Both the position numbers and the translations under genes were made by a program. This document shows, in pieces, positions 37,301-47,837 of a stretch of DNA of 64,000 bases; the stretch's first letter is position 1; each line of letters starts with the position of its first letter. The stretch lies in the NCBI GenBank assembly GCA_029215795.1, contig JARDYH010000005.1, forward strand, positions 10,014,001-10,078,000, given 5' to 3'. The stretch comes from Anniella stebbinsi. Taxonomy: Eukaryota > Chordata > Lepidosauria > Squamata > Anniellidae. Below the pieces are notes generated by a model. That model had not been told where the DNA came from and ran no database searches. It worked only from the letters and a program-made list of their open reading frames with translations.

Positions 37301-40300
37301 CTGCAAATCCTACACAGTGTGCACACACATGTTATCAAGATGCAGACAGTAGAACAATTACATAATAGCATACGTGGTTATTTCAAGGGAACTCATTTTG
37401 CTAACAGCATCCATGTGTCTAAATAACCTGAAACCATCACCTGAGGCGGTCAAAAGCAGTAAAAGGGATCTCGCACAAACAAAGATCCTTGGGCTGCAAC
37501 TAATTTAGGAATTTAGTTATATTGCTGCCTCTTTTGTCCCTTCAATCCCCCTTCCTGCCAACCCAAAGCCGGTGCTATGTATTGAACGCTAATACACCTT
37601 GAGGGTGTCTGTACGGCGCCCTTTCCTATTGATTCTCCCCAAACCCCGCAGTATCGCTGCTGCAAAGTGGCATCAATAAGGTTACATGGCAGGAATGAGC
37701 GTGGGCCAGCCAGTCAGGAAAATCCGCAGCACCGTTGTCAGACGGCAGGAATGAGCAGCAAAAACCGAGAGACTGAAAACCGCCAAAACCATTTTTTGTT
37801 TGTTTTCTGGCAACTCTGCGCCACGTTGTAGCTTTGAAAGCCTGCAGCTTCACTGCTACAGTTCATCGAAGTTATGCGTTATACATAATAACCGTCCTTA
37901 CATTCGTTCCAGAATGAGACTTTAATGTCTCTATGGTGGCTATTACTAAACACTCGGCTGGAGCCTGCCCTCTGTCCTGTATTTTTGCGCCTACCCTGCA
38001 CTGGGATCCACCCCCTAACTATGTCGGCTCTCTTAATCTGAAATGAAATCACCACCACTGACACATGCACAAACAGCCATGGTGACATCGGAGCAAAGTA
38101 AAAACTTGCGGTAAAATGACATATAAAAAAATGCACAGCTTCGCAGGGAATATAGCCTGATGTGGCTGAGAGTTGGCAGCTGCATCATATAAACAACAGG
38201 GCACAACTGTGCAGCCATGATGGAGCATACAGAGCGCATAGACAAGCTCCTTGTGTTCCATTTCCATATATGCAGCAGGTCTGTTGTGCTTTTCCTTCTG
38301 CTAACAGTATAGAATGGAGATTTCCCAATCCACCCGGATGTCACGGGAGGATGTGTTTACTCTAGGCTTTTCTTTCTCTAGGATCAGCCCATGTTGGATG
38401 TGGGGGGGGGGGGTTTGGTTCCTGCGCAGCTTGTTAGCAGCTGATAAATGGTGTGTAAACAGGAAGCTGCCATACACATTGGGCCTACTGTGAGCAAGTT
38501 CTGCTCTGTGTGCGCTTAACAGAGGCCCTTTGTTTCTACCCTCTCACTGAGAGCGGAGTGCGGTCTAGTAATGGCAACTGGAAGAAAAGGGGGGAATTGA
38601 GCTGATTTGCATACAAGTATGTCATTTGCAGAATTTGGATGCGTTGTGATTGTTTGTTGCTCCGAGCAGTTGCTCTGTCTCAAACTGGAGACATTTTGAT
38701 AGCGGGGTTGTCAACTTTTTATTTTTAGCTCGCTCCTGTATCTTTCCCAGGAGCCTGGCCATTGCAAATCCCTAAGGAGCAGCTTTCCCTACCTCTTTGC
38801 TAAATCCCTGCATGTCAAGCAGAAGATTAATGGCATAACAGCAAGGCTGGTAATGGAATGAGTGAAGATGTCAACTCTATATGACTAACATTTAAACATG
38901 CTTTTGACCTACAGTATTTGAATTACCGGAGCCAGAGCGGGTCTGGCCCCCTTACCTTGTGTGATGCCCTCCCCATAGTTACTGCTTGTAGGAGGCTACA
39001 GGGAAGTATCATTTGGTTAAAATTGGAGGAAGTCAGGGAGTGGGGTTTGTGCATTTCATTAAGCACCCCCCACACAAGTCAAAGGGTGGTCATTTTATTT
39101 TGTGTCCTGAGGCAGAAAATCGGACAAATCCCCCCCTCTATCTCTCCCCTCCCCTCCTCTCTCTCTCTCACACACACACAATAAAACACTAAACATTAAA
39201 TAACCAACAATTTGCCGTCCTTACATGACACCCAAAATCAGCTACCTGAGGCTGTTGCCTCACTTTGGCTGCCTCTACACGAGAGGTTTAAAGCTCTTTC
39301 AAGTCTCATTAAAATTTTTACCTCTACATGAGCGGAGCGCAAATCGGGAGTTGAGGTGCGTTATCTATCCGATTATGCGCATTATCGAATGCGTGTTAAA
39401 TAGCGAGTTTTATTTTGCTGCGGCCGTTAAAGCGCATTTTGACTATGTGAACAAGCAATTCTGCGCATTACCTACTTCTAAAGCACATTTCAAACAACCG
39501 GTAGGGCCACCAGTTGTGCGCTCAATTACCTCCCGCGTACAGTCTTTTGCCTTAAAGCGCTTCCGAGAAGATGCGCATAATCGAAGAACCAGGCGTCAAA
39601 CTGAATTCTTGTAGAGGGGGTCTTTGCCTAGTGGTCAAGCCAGCCCTGCCTCCTCCCTTACTGATCATAATATCAGCCCTGGATCAACTTCTGAATGCCA
39701 TTTCATAATACATTGGGGACCTATTTTCCACCTCATACAACAGAAGTGTTGAACCTCTATCAGCCCGAGGGCCAAATTCAATCTCAGAACAGCTCTCAGG
39801 GACCACATTCCAGTGGTGGGTGGGCCAAAAGCAAAGTGGGGGGGGAGGGTGAAGGCAAAAGGAACAGGGTCAAAATACCAAAACATACCAGCATTATTAG
39901 GACAGACATTTCAATCTTTTTGAATGGGGGGGAAAAACTACGCAAACTATCCCAGGGAAACCACCAAATAGGGGAAAGGAGCCAAGGGAAGGGGTGTGGC
40001 CATCTAAGGAAACCTGGAGGCCCAGGTTGGAACTGAAGAGGGCAGATTTGGCCCCTGGGTTTGAGGTTCCCCATCCCTGTCATACAAGGACCTTCAAAGA
40101 GGTGATTCCATGCCACCACAGTTCTTAAAGGGCATTTATGGATCCAAATTGTGTACCCTTCCGCTCCACAGGCCTCTTCAAGCTCCTCACCCTGGAGCTG
40201 GAGGGGAACCACCTGCATGATGGGAATGTGATCCCCACCACCTTCAAGCCCCTGGGCAGACTCATCTACCTGCGGCTGGACCGGAACCGCTTCCGGGCTG

Positions 40301-43300
40301 TCCCTTCAGGGCTGCCCGCATCTTTGCAGGTGAGCAGGGCAGTGGTGGTTATTTATAACAGGAAGACCTAAGGCCCCTTAGGCGGTTGAGTTGCTGATCC
40401 CCTAAACCTGAGCCAGGAGCAGGCATTGGCAGATCAAGGTATAAATCCAGCTCTGAAGTTCTGGAGGGTATGCAGGATTCATACAAGACAATAAGGCCAT
40501 CAACAACAGCTACTAATCATGATGGCTGGATGCTACCTCCAGGATCAGAGCCAGCATGCCTCCGAATACCAGTTACTGGGGGATAAGTCGTGCTGGCCAT
40601 TTGTCCTACAGCCCCCTATTCAAAGGGCTTCTCTTCCACTTGAAGGGCCGCCCGGTCCAAGTCCAATTTAAAGGTAATGAACCAGAAGAAGGGAGAGCAG
40701 CAGGGGCCGCGAGGCCGCCCATCAAAAGTTAGCATCTGATTGGCAGACTGAGTGGGCATATGGGTCACACGGTCCCAGTCCTCCCCCTGTGGTGAGATGG
40801 TTTGTATTCCTATTTAAATTATAGTAACGATTTCTAAATCTGCGTCTGTATATATAAACCAGCCAATTCATAGAAATCAGCCAATTTAATGCCTTTTTTT
40901 TTGGTCCTCTCTTTTGGCGATGCCGTTTTTCTTCTTTTTTGGTGGTTTGTAAGTGGCCATTCTAGGAACAACAGCAGGAGAGGCCTATATCCTCCTGTTC
41001 TGCTTTGGGGCTTCCCATGGGCATCTTTCCCACTGTGGGAAAGAGGATTCTGGCCTCTAGTCTCAGGACTTTTCTTATGATCTTATGCTAGGGTGACCAT
41101 ATGGAAAGGAGGACAGGGCTCCTGTACCTTTAACAGTTATATCGAAAGAGAAATTTCAGCAGGTGTCATTTGCATGCATGCAGCACCTGGTGAAATCCCC
41201 TCTTCATCACAACAGTTGAAGCTGCAGGAGCCCTGCCCTCTTTTGTATCTGGTCGCTCTAAGCAGAGCTCCTGCAGCTTTCACTGTTGTGATGAAGAGGG
41301 AAAGTCACCAGGTGCTGCATGCATACAAATGACACCTGCTGAAATTTCTCTTTCGATATAACTGTTAAAGGTACAGGAGCCCTGTCCTCTTTTCCATATG
41401 GTCACCCTATCTTATGCTCCTGTCATCTGCCCACTTCAACTCTCTTTGAAAACAACTCTGTCCCCGGCCTCGTTTAACTGGGGGCTGCCTGGTCTCCTTG
41501 TGAGTTTGTGTGAGGATTTTTGGTGGGTTGTGGGAGAAGTGCCAGGTGTGCAGGCTACATATATTCCAAATCTATCACCACTAATGGGACCGAAGAAAAG
41601 TGGGCCCAAGGCAAGAGTTCGGGGAGGCAGTCAATTGAGGAAGGGTCCTGGAGCCATCTTAAGATGAACTTAAAGTTGTTTCTCTCCCACTCGCCCCCCT
41701 ACCCCTTTGCAGGAGCTACACCTGGATTCCAATCAGATTGAGGAGGTAACTGAAGGCGTCCTCAACAAAACCCTGAACCTCATTATGCTGGTTCTGAGCA
41801 ACAACAAATTGCAAGAGGATCGCATTGCTCCTCGTGCCTGGATAGACCTCCCGTGAGTAAGCCCAGCGCTTTCAGCATTTGGATTGCTGCCTCCTAGCTG
41901 GGGTCTCAAATGATCTACCACCCAACCCAACTTGGAGGGTCCCGTGTGCCTTTAACACGGGTGTGAATAGAAGCAGCGCTGGATTTTATTTTTCTCGGAA
42001 TGTAGACGCAGTGATAGGAAAAAGCAGCTTCCCTTGTGATTTGCTTTGGCCTCTTTTACTGCTGTTGTAGCCTAAGTGGGGGAGTAGGGACCTACTAAAA
42101 GTATTTCTTGCTCTAACCATTATAACCACTGCCTTTGAAGAGACAGAGGCTTTACTAGAAAAGAACTAGATTGAAAATTAAGCTAAATTTGCAACAAAAC
42201 TGTCCCTCCTGATAGACTAACCAGGTGAAAAGGGGAGGATAGTCCTCCTGTACCTTTGATACTTTGGTAGAAGAGGGAATTTTGCTTTGGCATTTAGGGT
42301 AAGAAAAGCATCACCTGCCAATTCACATATATGAAAGAAAGTAAAGGAATACCTTTGAGGCACCACTGAAGAGGTTTGTGTTTTTTTTAAATCCTGCTCT
42401 CAACCTCTGATGACACCAGTGTCCCATGCTAGGGCTGTGCCCAGACCCCCGATCTGATCCGGACCCGGATCTGTCAGGTCTGGATCAGGCCCGATCCAAC
42501 TCGCGCCCGATCCGGATCCAGGAGGCCTGGATCAGCCTGATCCGCTCCGGATTCGGGATCCGGATCCGTGCACAGCCCTATCCCATGTCATTGAGGGTCA
42601 AGTTTGTTCCTATTTGCACAGCTCCGTCTAGGAATCTGCATCCAGTCACCATAAAATGTGACAGAATGGCTTTTATGTACAGTACACCGATGGTCTTTTT
42701 CTTTCAGGCCATTAGATGGTAGCAACTCGAGTCAGGAATCCTAATGGGGGTCTGTCTGTCTTTTTCTCCCCCAGGAAGCTAGAGTCATTGGATCTGTCCT
42801 ACAACCTCCTCGCGCTTGTGCCCTCATTCCTTCCCCAGCACCTGAAGCAGCTGACTCTGCATCACAACCGCATAGAACGTATCCCTGGCTATGTCTTTGC
42901 CCATATGAAGCCAGGCCTGGAATTCCTGCATCTGTCACACAACCTGCTGCGGGACGATGGCATCCACACGGTCTCCTTCTTGGGGCTCTACCGCTCCCTT
43001 GCCGAACTGCTCTTGGACAACAACCAGCTTCAGGCCATTCCCCGCGGCATCCTGAACTTAAAGGGGCTACAGGTCCTGCGGTTGAGCCACAACCGTATCA
43101 GGTAAAGAGACCCTACTTCTTGCCCTTGCCTTCTCTGGATGAAAGATTACGTTTGCTCTGTGACAGAACACATGCCTTCATTTCGGGCTGGACGAAGGAT
43201 CTGGAGAGCCACTGCAGGTCTTTAATGGCCACCCACATTCTTCAGGATAATGTGCCACACTCTCATTGGCCCAGATATTAAGGAATCAGATAGGGCACAC

Positions 43301-44171
43301 CCCGGCCATAATGTCCAAACTGCTTGGCTAAGTCCAGGTTGGCAAGCACTGTTCCCAATACAAAGAGCTTTTCTACTGTTAATCTGTTGTATCTACTTTC
43401 GGCTTCGTCACTGAATTGAGATCTGAGCACAACATGAAGATCATTTCCTTTTCTGCTTTTCTGCTGCATAACCTCTAGGTGGTGCTATGGTATAGCAGAA
43501 TAGCATAAGTATACAGGTATATTCAAGGTTTTCTTTCACTTTTACAATTAAATACTACATTTTCCCTGCTCTAAACAAAACTCACTGAAAGTGCTCTTTA
43601 GCCATAGAAGTGATCGTGACATCATCTAAAAACCATAAGTAGGGAATGACAAGTGCACAATAAATGCCTTGTGTAGAAAAACTGAAAATGGTTGGATGGC
43701 ATCAAAATGCTGAATGCGTTCTCATTGTGCACTATGTCAGAACCTTGGCCTGGTCCCTACTTCTCCCTGAGTGAAATTTCCCACTTCCAGTTTGGTTTAT
43801 GTGTGAGAGAATGTGCAAATGGATGGAGGCTATTATGGCCAATAGCCATCAGCTGGCCATTTTTTGGTGATATTCTGGTTGGCCTAATAAAGATATTCCA
43901 CTAATATTGATTTTGGAATTTTGTCTGAGGGCCAGCATGGCTTTTTGTACCCTTTGCTTTTTAAGCTTTCTTCTTACTCTCTCTTCCTGGCAGGCATGTC
44001 CCCCTTAATTCTATCTGTGACACTCGAGTGGCAGAAGATTCAAATATTGTGTCCATGCACCTGGAGAACAACTTGATTGACCGCCGCCGCATCCCACCCA
44101 CGGCCTTCTCCTGCATCAAAGCTTATCACAGTGTGGTGTTGCGGCCACAGCAGAACGAAGATGACTACTAA
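25127..44171 (+). CDS. ECM2-like: Secreted ECM2-family leucine-rich-repeat protein with N-glycan repeat domain (probable ECMX)
   Basis: Nine coding exons join in phase to 896 codons plus TAA: 25127-25325, 29961-30248, 31660-32811, 35536-35651, 35998-36130, 40172-40329, 41713-41852, 42775-43101, 43994-44171. Residues 1-20 are a signal peptide (MKRLLLALFALALWAPAGWA). Residues 21 to ~190 are basic and low-complexity. Residues ~193-500 are about twenty 16-residue repeats. An N-cap with Cys515 and Cys524 opens 14 leucine-rich repeats; Cys846 and Cys878 form the C-cap. These four are the only cysteines. The LRR spacing, two-cysteine N-cap and RRIPPTAFSCIKAYHSVVL ending match ECM2 as I recall it. 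ECM2 has a von Willebrand C domain; none is seen here. It is likely an extracellular matrix protein. HAUS7 next door, which flanks BGN in human Xq28, points to the ECM2 paralogue called ECMX rather than ECM2 itself. A decayed or diverged ECM2 orthologue is the alternative. Confidence 0.88.
25468..25820 (+). mobile_element. 355-bp GCGCATTA MITE (family B), FGHP subtype
   Basis: Full-length copy in ECM2-like intron 1, ggctgcctctacaagaggca to cttgtagaggggacc. A second copy of the terminal ctgcctctacaagagg sits just before it (25452). Confidence 0.9.
25931..26236. mobile_element. TTTATCACAC-ended MITE (family E) with TAA TSD
   Basis: Ends ggcctttatcacac and gtgtgataaagacc are inverted repeats, flanked by TAA on both sides (25928-25930, 26237-26239). 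The 3-bp TAA target fits PIF/Harbinger. No coding capacity. Confidence 0.8.
28366..28690. repeat. Unclassified 330-bp interspersed repeat (family H)
   Basis: Shares gtgccagctcc, gcccttgg-type blocks and the end cctacccttgatgccagctc with copies at 30332 and 47482. No coding capacity; class not determined. Confidence 0.65.
28752..28875. mobile_element. Diverged ACTACAACTCCCA-type MITE
   Basis: Arms tatgttttggacttgagctc and gaagtccaaaatatctggag in inverted orientation. Confidence 0.5.
29588..29870. mobile_element. TTTATCACAC MITE (family E), right end lost
   Basis: Starts gggctttatcacacgtacat and shares the cggagcactcagggc and gcgctg-gaactggatcaaa blocks with 25931-26236, but the terminal gtgtgataaag is missing. 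Confidence 0.75.
29961..30248 (+). CDS. ECM2-like: ECM2-like exon 2 (lysine-rich region)
   Basis: Acceptor cattttccag; donor gtacac. The donor at 30249 is the only nearby one giving the phase needed by exon 3; a second gt at 30304 is out of phase. It encodes a Lys/Thr/Ser-rich, cysteine-free segment with N-S-T and N-I-S sequons. Confidence 0.8.
30332..30668. repeat. Unclassified 330-bp repeat (family H)
   Basis: Copy in ECM2-like intron 2, 80 bases after exon 2, containing a (CTC)n tract at 30418-30449. Confidence 0.65.
31660..32811 (+). CDS. ECM2-like: ECM2-like exon 3 (glycosylation repeats and LRR N-cap)
   Basis: A single 1152-base open exon, far larger than its neighbours, with acceptor tatccctgcag and donor gtaaatg. 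It carries the whole 16-residue repeat array, then the N-cap (TTCLLSEHAIACGN) and the start of LRR 1 (LKTLYLA). An internal 48-bp repeat structure means it can change length by recombination. Confidence 0.92.
31749..32669 (+). repeat. Coding minisatellite: about 20 copies of a 48-bp / 16-residue N-glycosylation repeat
   Basis: Aligning on the repeat asparagine gives residue spacings of 16, 12, 16, 16, 16, 8, 16, 15, then 16 at every one of the last 12 steps. The unit is roughly N-[AT]-[ST]-[RW]-A-L-P-G-K-E-x-G-T-L-H-[RK]. Sixteen units keep N-x-S/T; four have lost it (N-A-K, N-T-N, N-G-G, N-I-L). Units are diverged at the DNA level, so the array is old or under selection, not a fresh expansion. 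Confidence 0.95.
32925..33244. mobile_element. Four-arm palindromic MITE (family A)
   Basis: Left end aggctgaccagataaaatcc and right end catatggtcaccct are mixed subtypes. It lies 113 bases after exon 3. Confidence 0.88.
33350..33408. repeat. Squamate interspersed repeat (GGAATAAGTC type), fragment
   Basis: aggacttactcccaggtaaa then tgtgtataggattgtagcct matches the 17771 repeat in inverted order. Confidence 0.45.
33687..34268. mobile_element. GTGTCGTC MITE (family D) split by a family B insertion
   Basis: Ends acattggctcaattctgatg and its near complement (gtccaaattgagccaatgt). The family B element at 33822-34176 sits inside. Confidence 0.7.
33822..34176 (+). mobile_element. 355-bp GCGCATTA MITE (family B) with TAT TSD
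   Basis: Ends ggcctcctccacacgag and cttgtggagggggcc, flanked by TAT at 33819-33821 and 34177-34179. Confidence 0.92.
34842..34864. repeat. (TTTCC)n microsatellite
   Basis: Four pentanucleotide units. Confidence 0.85.
35536..35651 (+). CDS. ECM2-like: ECM2-like exon 4 (LRR 1-2)
   Basis: Two bases plus 38 codons, starting ENEIAHVPAGVF across the junction and containing LEWLDLSKNKL. Donor gtgagt, phase 0. Confidence 0.95.
35998..36130 (+). CDS. ECM2-like: ECM2-like exon 5 (LRR 3-4)
   Basis: Starts NLTKLKRLNLDGNQL (an N-L-T sequon) and ends in phase 1 before gtacct. Acceptor ccctcacacag. Confidence 0.95.
36975..37085 (-). repeat. MIR-like SINE fragment
   Basis: The complement of the core is visible on the plus strand as ggctcaagatcacccaatga then gctctgtggttgagcagaga. 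Confidence 0.6.
37163..37293. mobile_element. Palindromic squamate MITE (ACTACAACTCCCA family), well preserved
   Basis: Arms tgttttggactacaactccc and gggagttgtagcccaaaact, with ends ccccaacttggtgccctcta and gggctccaggttgggg. Confidence 0.88.
39267..39622 (+). mobile_element. 355-bp GCGCATTA MITE (family B), KQPV subtype, TTT TSD
   Basis: Ends ggctgcctctacacgag and cttgtagagggggtc, flanked by TTT (39264-39266, 39623-39625). The right half differs from the FGHP subtype. Confidence 0.92.
40172..40329 (+). CDS. ECM2-like: ECM2-like exon 6 (LRR 5-6)
   Basis: Contains LLTLELEGNHLHDGNVI and LIYLRLDRNRF. Donor gtgagc, phase 0. Confidence 0.95.
40605..40978. mobile_element. Family I MITE, old copy
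   Basis: Shares the gggctt-ttccacttgaagggc and ggtcctctcttttggcgatg blocks and the tttgtaagtggccattct end with 51630-51989. Confidence 0.6.
41090..41408. mobile_element. Four-arm palindromic MITE (family A) with perfect 10-bp TSD
   Basis: agggtgaccatatgg to ccatatggtcaccct, flanked by ATCTTATGCT on both sides (41080-41089, 41409-41418). It is the gcatgcagcacctgg subtype, in ECM2-like intron 6. Confidence 0.95.
41713..41852 (+). CDS. ECM2-like: ECM2-like exon 7 (LRR 7-8)
   Basis: Contains ELHLDSNQIEEV and LIMLVLSNNKLQEDRI, with an N-K-T sequon. It ends with two bases (CC) before gtgagt. Confidence 0.95.
42430..42580. mobile_element. Short GGATCC-rich hAT-like MITE (family F)
   Basis: Ends tagggctgtgc and gcacagcccta are exact inverted repeats; the flanks TCCCATGC and TCCCATGT are an 8-bp TSD with one mismatch. 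The interior is dominated by GATCCGGATC-like palindromes. Confidence 0.88.
42775..43101 (+). CDS. ECM2-like: ECM2-like exon 8 (LRR 9-13)
   Basis: One base, 108 codons, two bases. Five repeats: LESLDLSYNLL, LKQLTLHHNRI, LEFLHLSHNLL, LAELLLDNNQL and LQVLRLSHNRI. Acceptor tttctcccccag, donor gtaaag. Confidence 0.96.
43994..44171 (+). CDS. ECM2-like: ECM2-like exon 9 (ear repeat, C-cap, stop)
   Basis: Starts RHVPLNSICDTRVAED, contains the last repeat VSMHLENNLIDRRRI and the C-cap cysteine in AFSCIKAYHSVV, and ends NEDDY then TAA. Confidence 0.95.
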
Positions 44172-44481
44172 GACAACTGGCAGGTCGCTCACTTCCAACA
44201 ACTGTGAGGCAGCCACAAACTATGGGGCCAAACATTGTCCCATCTTGAGGGGTGGGAGAGGGTCTTGTTCTCCAATATGTTACAGTACTGCAGGCGCAAG
44301 GGAAGTTGCACCTGCCCAACCCCCCGCTTCTGTTGTTTCATACTCCCCACTTCACTTTGAGGTGTACAAATCTGGGGGCAGCATTTTAAATAGCCAGTTT
44401 TCTTGTGATGAGAGACTGCTGGAAACGTATAATGCATTTATCATAGGTGCACATAGAAGACCAGGCAAGCACGCAAATAAA
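44172..44481 (+). other. 3' UTR to first polyadenylation signal of the ECM2-like gene
   Basis: The first AATAAA after the stop is at 44476-44481, giving a short UTR of about 300-330 bases. A second possible signal (AATAAA) lies at about 46217, so a longer UTR is possible. Confidence 0.45.
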
Positions 44482-44769
44482 CAATGCTGGTCTGTAAAGC
44501 AACATCAGTTTCCCTCAGAAGTAAGAGCATGTCCTTGAATCCTCCATCACCCTGCCTAGGGCTCTTACTTGTCATCCAGATACAAAACCTAGACTTCAGT
44601 GCCCTTTGCTGGTAACAAAAATCAATCTGTTTCTTGAGCTTTTCCTCAAGCAGATGGGAGAGGACTACTATCCAGTGACCACCAGTTATCAAAGGCCATT
44701 AGCAAGTGCCTTTAATCTAGAAAAGGTTGCAAAAGTTTTGAAAGAGGTTCATTTAACAGTGGCTGTCAG

Positions 44770-44870
44770 GCTGGTGCCCTCTAGATGTTTTGGACTAAAT
44801 CTCCCCTCACCCCTGGCCAGGATGACTGATGGGAATTGTAGTCCAAAACAGCTAGAGGGACACCAGGTTG
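44770..44870. mobile_element. Palindromic squamate MITE (ACTACAACTCCCA family)
   Basis: Arms gatgttttggactaaatctc and gggaattgtagtccaaaaca, ending cagctagagggacaccaggt. Confidence 0.8.
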
Positions 44871-46794
44871 CTTTCCCGATTGAGCAGAAAGGATGCTTAT
44901 AGGAGCCCTGCGCTCTATGATATCTAATTATCCTGCTTAGAAGAATCATGTAAAAAGAGCATTTTTTTTCTGCTTCCATACAGATCCATTTATTCACCCA
45001 TGTAGTTACTTACTCAACCTTCCTTTTGTCTCCCTGTCATTCTGTTGTGCATAAGTAGACACCCATTGATCTTTTAGGCTGTGTAACTGTTGCTTCGTTT
45101 CATTTGCACCCAGGGCTGCACACATGTTGAGCTACCCACAGTTATGTAGCCACCACACACCTGCTCATTTGTCTACGCACACATGCCTGTTTTCCTCCCC
45201 ATATATCCAGCTGACCACTTCTCCAGTAACTGCTGGTCTGTAAGTACACCTGTACACTGGAAAGGGGGGCATCAGTCACCTTGGATTTGGGGGTCTGCAG
45301 AAGGGATGAGGAAATGACATATTTACACCATGTAATACTGAATATTTTTGTAATCAAAGATGAATGAAATTAATTATTGCAAAAGATGTAATCTACACAC
45401 ACCAGAAGGTGGTGAGAGTCTCTTTATGTTGTTTGTTTTGTCATTTTTGGGATATTGGAACTAACCTCCAATGATTATGTTTCGTCCTGCTCACCCCAAT
45501 CATCATTATCAGCAGCAGCTCAGGATCCTACCACCTTATTCCCCCTTGAACTCTGGGCTGTACCATTTTAGACAGTAAGTGGAGGATGTCATGTCTTTCC
45601 ATGCTCTTCACAGAAAAAGCCCCTCATACATTGAACTTTTCTTGCTGGTGAGTTTACTATACTGGCGGAAATGTTTATTTGAAGAAAACAAATCTAGCAG
45701 CCAGTGCAGTTTATTTGTTGTTACGTGGAACATCACTAGAATGTGGTGTGCTAAATTGGACTGGGGCTGTAAAATGGGGGAAGGGATGGGTGTTAACTCT
45801 TATCTCTCCCCCTTTCCTCAAACCAAGTTCCTGGTGCAAATTTCCCCCACTCACCCCGCCCTGACACTGCAGAGGGGAAACATACAGGTACTCATACTTT
45901 GGCTCTCAGAGAATATGATTAGTACAAAATGTCCAGACAAGACCTTGAAGCATCAGAGGCTGCTTGGAGGTCAATGGTTTCATTTAATTTCTTATATTAA
46001 TAATGTTCTCTTGTTAGAGTGTTACTCCGTGCAACATCATCCATGCTGATCACACCATATTGTTTGTATTCCACCTGTGTTTATCCTGCAAATGCCATTA
46101 ATGTATCTGATGATATTTTCTTTCTGTATTTCTTCACTGATGTTTGCAAACTCTCCCACTACTTTTGTATGGAACTGTTTTGCTTTTTCAATTTGTAAAA
46201 TTAAAAAAAAAATATGAATAAAATATAGTTAAAATATGCTATTTCAAGTGTTTCATTCCTTCTTTAGTTCATTTTAGAGACATTATGAACATTTCCGACT
46301 GTGATCCAGAATATATCTCAAAGTTTAAAGCAACGCTGACTGGTTTGAGAAGGTGGGGTGAGCATATAGACTCTCACAAAATATGAAGAAGCATGTGCTC
46401 TTGAGCCAGAGTTCAAGTCACTGCGATGCCTCTTGGAGAGTAAAACCAAGTCAGCCTGGGTACATCTCATGAACAACAAAGATGCTCCAATGCAAAAGAC
46501 CAGAAAAAGAAGTAGACTGTGGTTCTTGGTAAATACAGTTTCTGATTTAGCAGCAGACAATGAAGAAGCTACTGAGACTTCTAAACCTTCTACTCCAGCT
46601 GCTATAAATACTGTGTATGCATTGCTAAATGTAATTCAAATATAAAGAAACGGACCAGAGCCAGTTGACAGCTTTGCTGTTACTGCAACAGTTTCTACTC
46701 AACAATCTGACTATTTTACAAAAGGAGAGATTTTGTATTCCAGCCATGCATATCTTAGCCCCTTGTGAAAAGCTGGGTGTTCAGTACCATAGGA

Positions 46795-47145
46795 ATTTAT
46801 GGAATTACGGAATGCTCTCCCTAAGGAAGCTTGCCTGGCGCTGTCCTCTTTTTGGCACCAAGCAACACATACTTATTTTCCCAGGCATTTAGACATTAGT
46901 TATGCCCCAATTGTTGTGGGCAGCTTCTGCGGTGTGCATTCTAAGTGAGTGGAGGTGAGGATGAGGGGATATTTGTGTATTGTGCATGAAAACTTGTTGT
47001 ACTGCTTTTAGGTTCATATTAATTTGGATTTTCTTCTCTTACATTATAGATTTCTTTATTTGTGCGTGTAGGTCACTTTCAAGACTGCTTTTTGCGGCGG
47101 GAAGTAATACATAAATGTAAAATAATATTACTGTAAATAAAAACT
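46795..47145 (+). repeat. Old L2-like LINE 3' remnant
   Basis: ctccctaaggaagcttgcct then ggcgctgtcctctttttggc resembles the ORF2 C-terminal pattern of L2-type elements, followed by tattttcccaggcattta. Degraded frame. Confidence 0.5.
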
Positions 47146-47481
47146 TCAAACATCTTCAGATTTTGCAAATGTCAAATGAATCACTTCATTTGGAATTCTA
47201 GATCCACAAAGGTCGTGGTTTGGTGTCTTTCTCCCTCTTGTATGATTTAATATTCTAATGTTCCAATGACATTTTTAAAATGCAATTGCTTTCTATTTCT
47301 TGCCTGGATAATATACTTAATGTCGTTCTCTTCAGCAGAAATCTTGAATGTAATCACTTGTCAAAACTAAGATAACTGATCAGCTAAAACATTATAAATA
47401 AAGGGAGAGTCCTATGTTTGTTTTTCAATCGGTCCCTACCCCAACCCAGATATGTCCCCCATCTGTCTGCACTCTGAAGTG

Positions 47482-47837
47482 TTACAGTCAGTGCAGGGCT
47501 CCAGCTTTTTGAGAGTCCCTGGGCAGGACACCTTCAATAGGTCTCCTCCCTCAGTGCCTTCTCACTTCCAATGTCGCTAGCTGCTATTGCTTTCTCATCA
47601 TTGTTACCGCTCGCTTGCTTGCTTGCTTGACAGGCAGAGAGTGAGCAAGCTGGCAGGAGCATCTACAGCTCTTCCTGCCAATAATTATCTGGCCCAAAGC
47701 AAGAGGGAAGCGAACAAGCTGGTTGCAGCGGTGAAGAGGAGGGGCACATCCAGGGAGCTCTTGCCACTGGATCCTGGATGGGGGGTGGGCCCTTGGCAGG
47801 TGCCCAACCATGCCTACCCTTGACAATGGCTCTGGTT
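47482..47837. repeat. Unclassified 330-bp repeat (family H)
   Basis: Third copy: gcagggctccagctttttga to aaccatgcctacccttgaca. Confidence 0.65.

Noticed and set aside
46433..46645. 70-codon frame (ESKTKSAWVHLMNNKDAP) as a gene
   Set aside because: It sits just upstream of a LINE-like remnant, upstream frames are broken, and I recognise no family; probably transposon debris.
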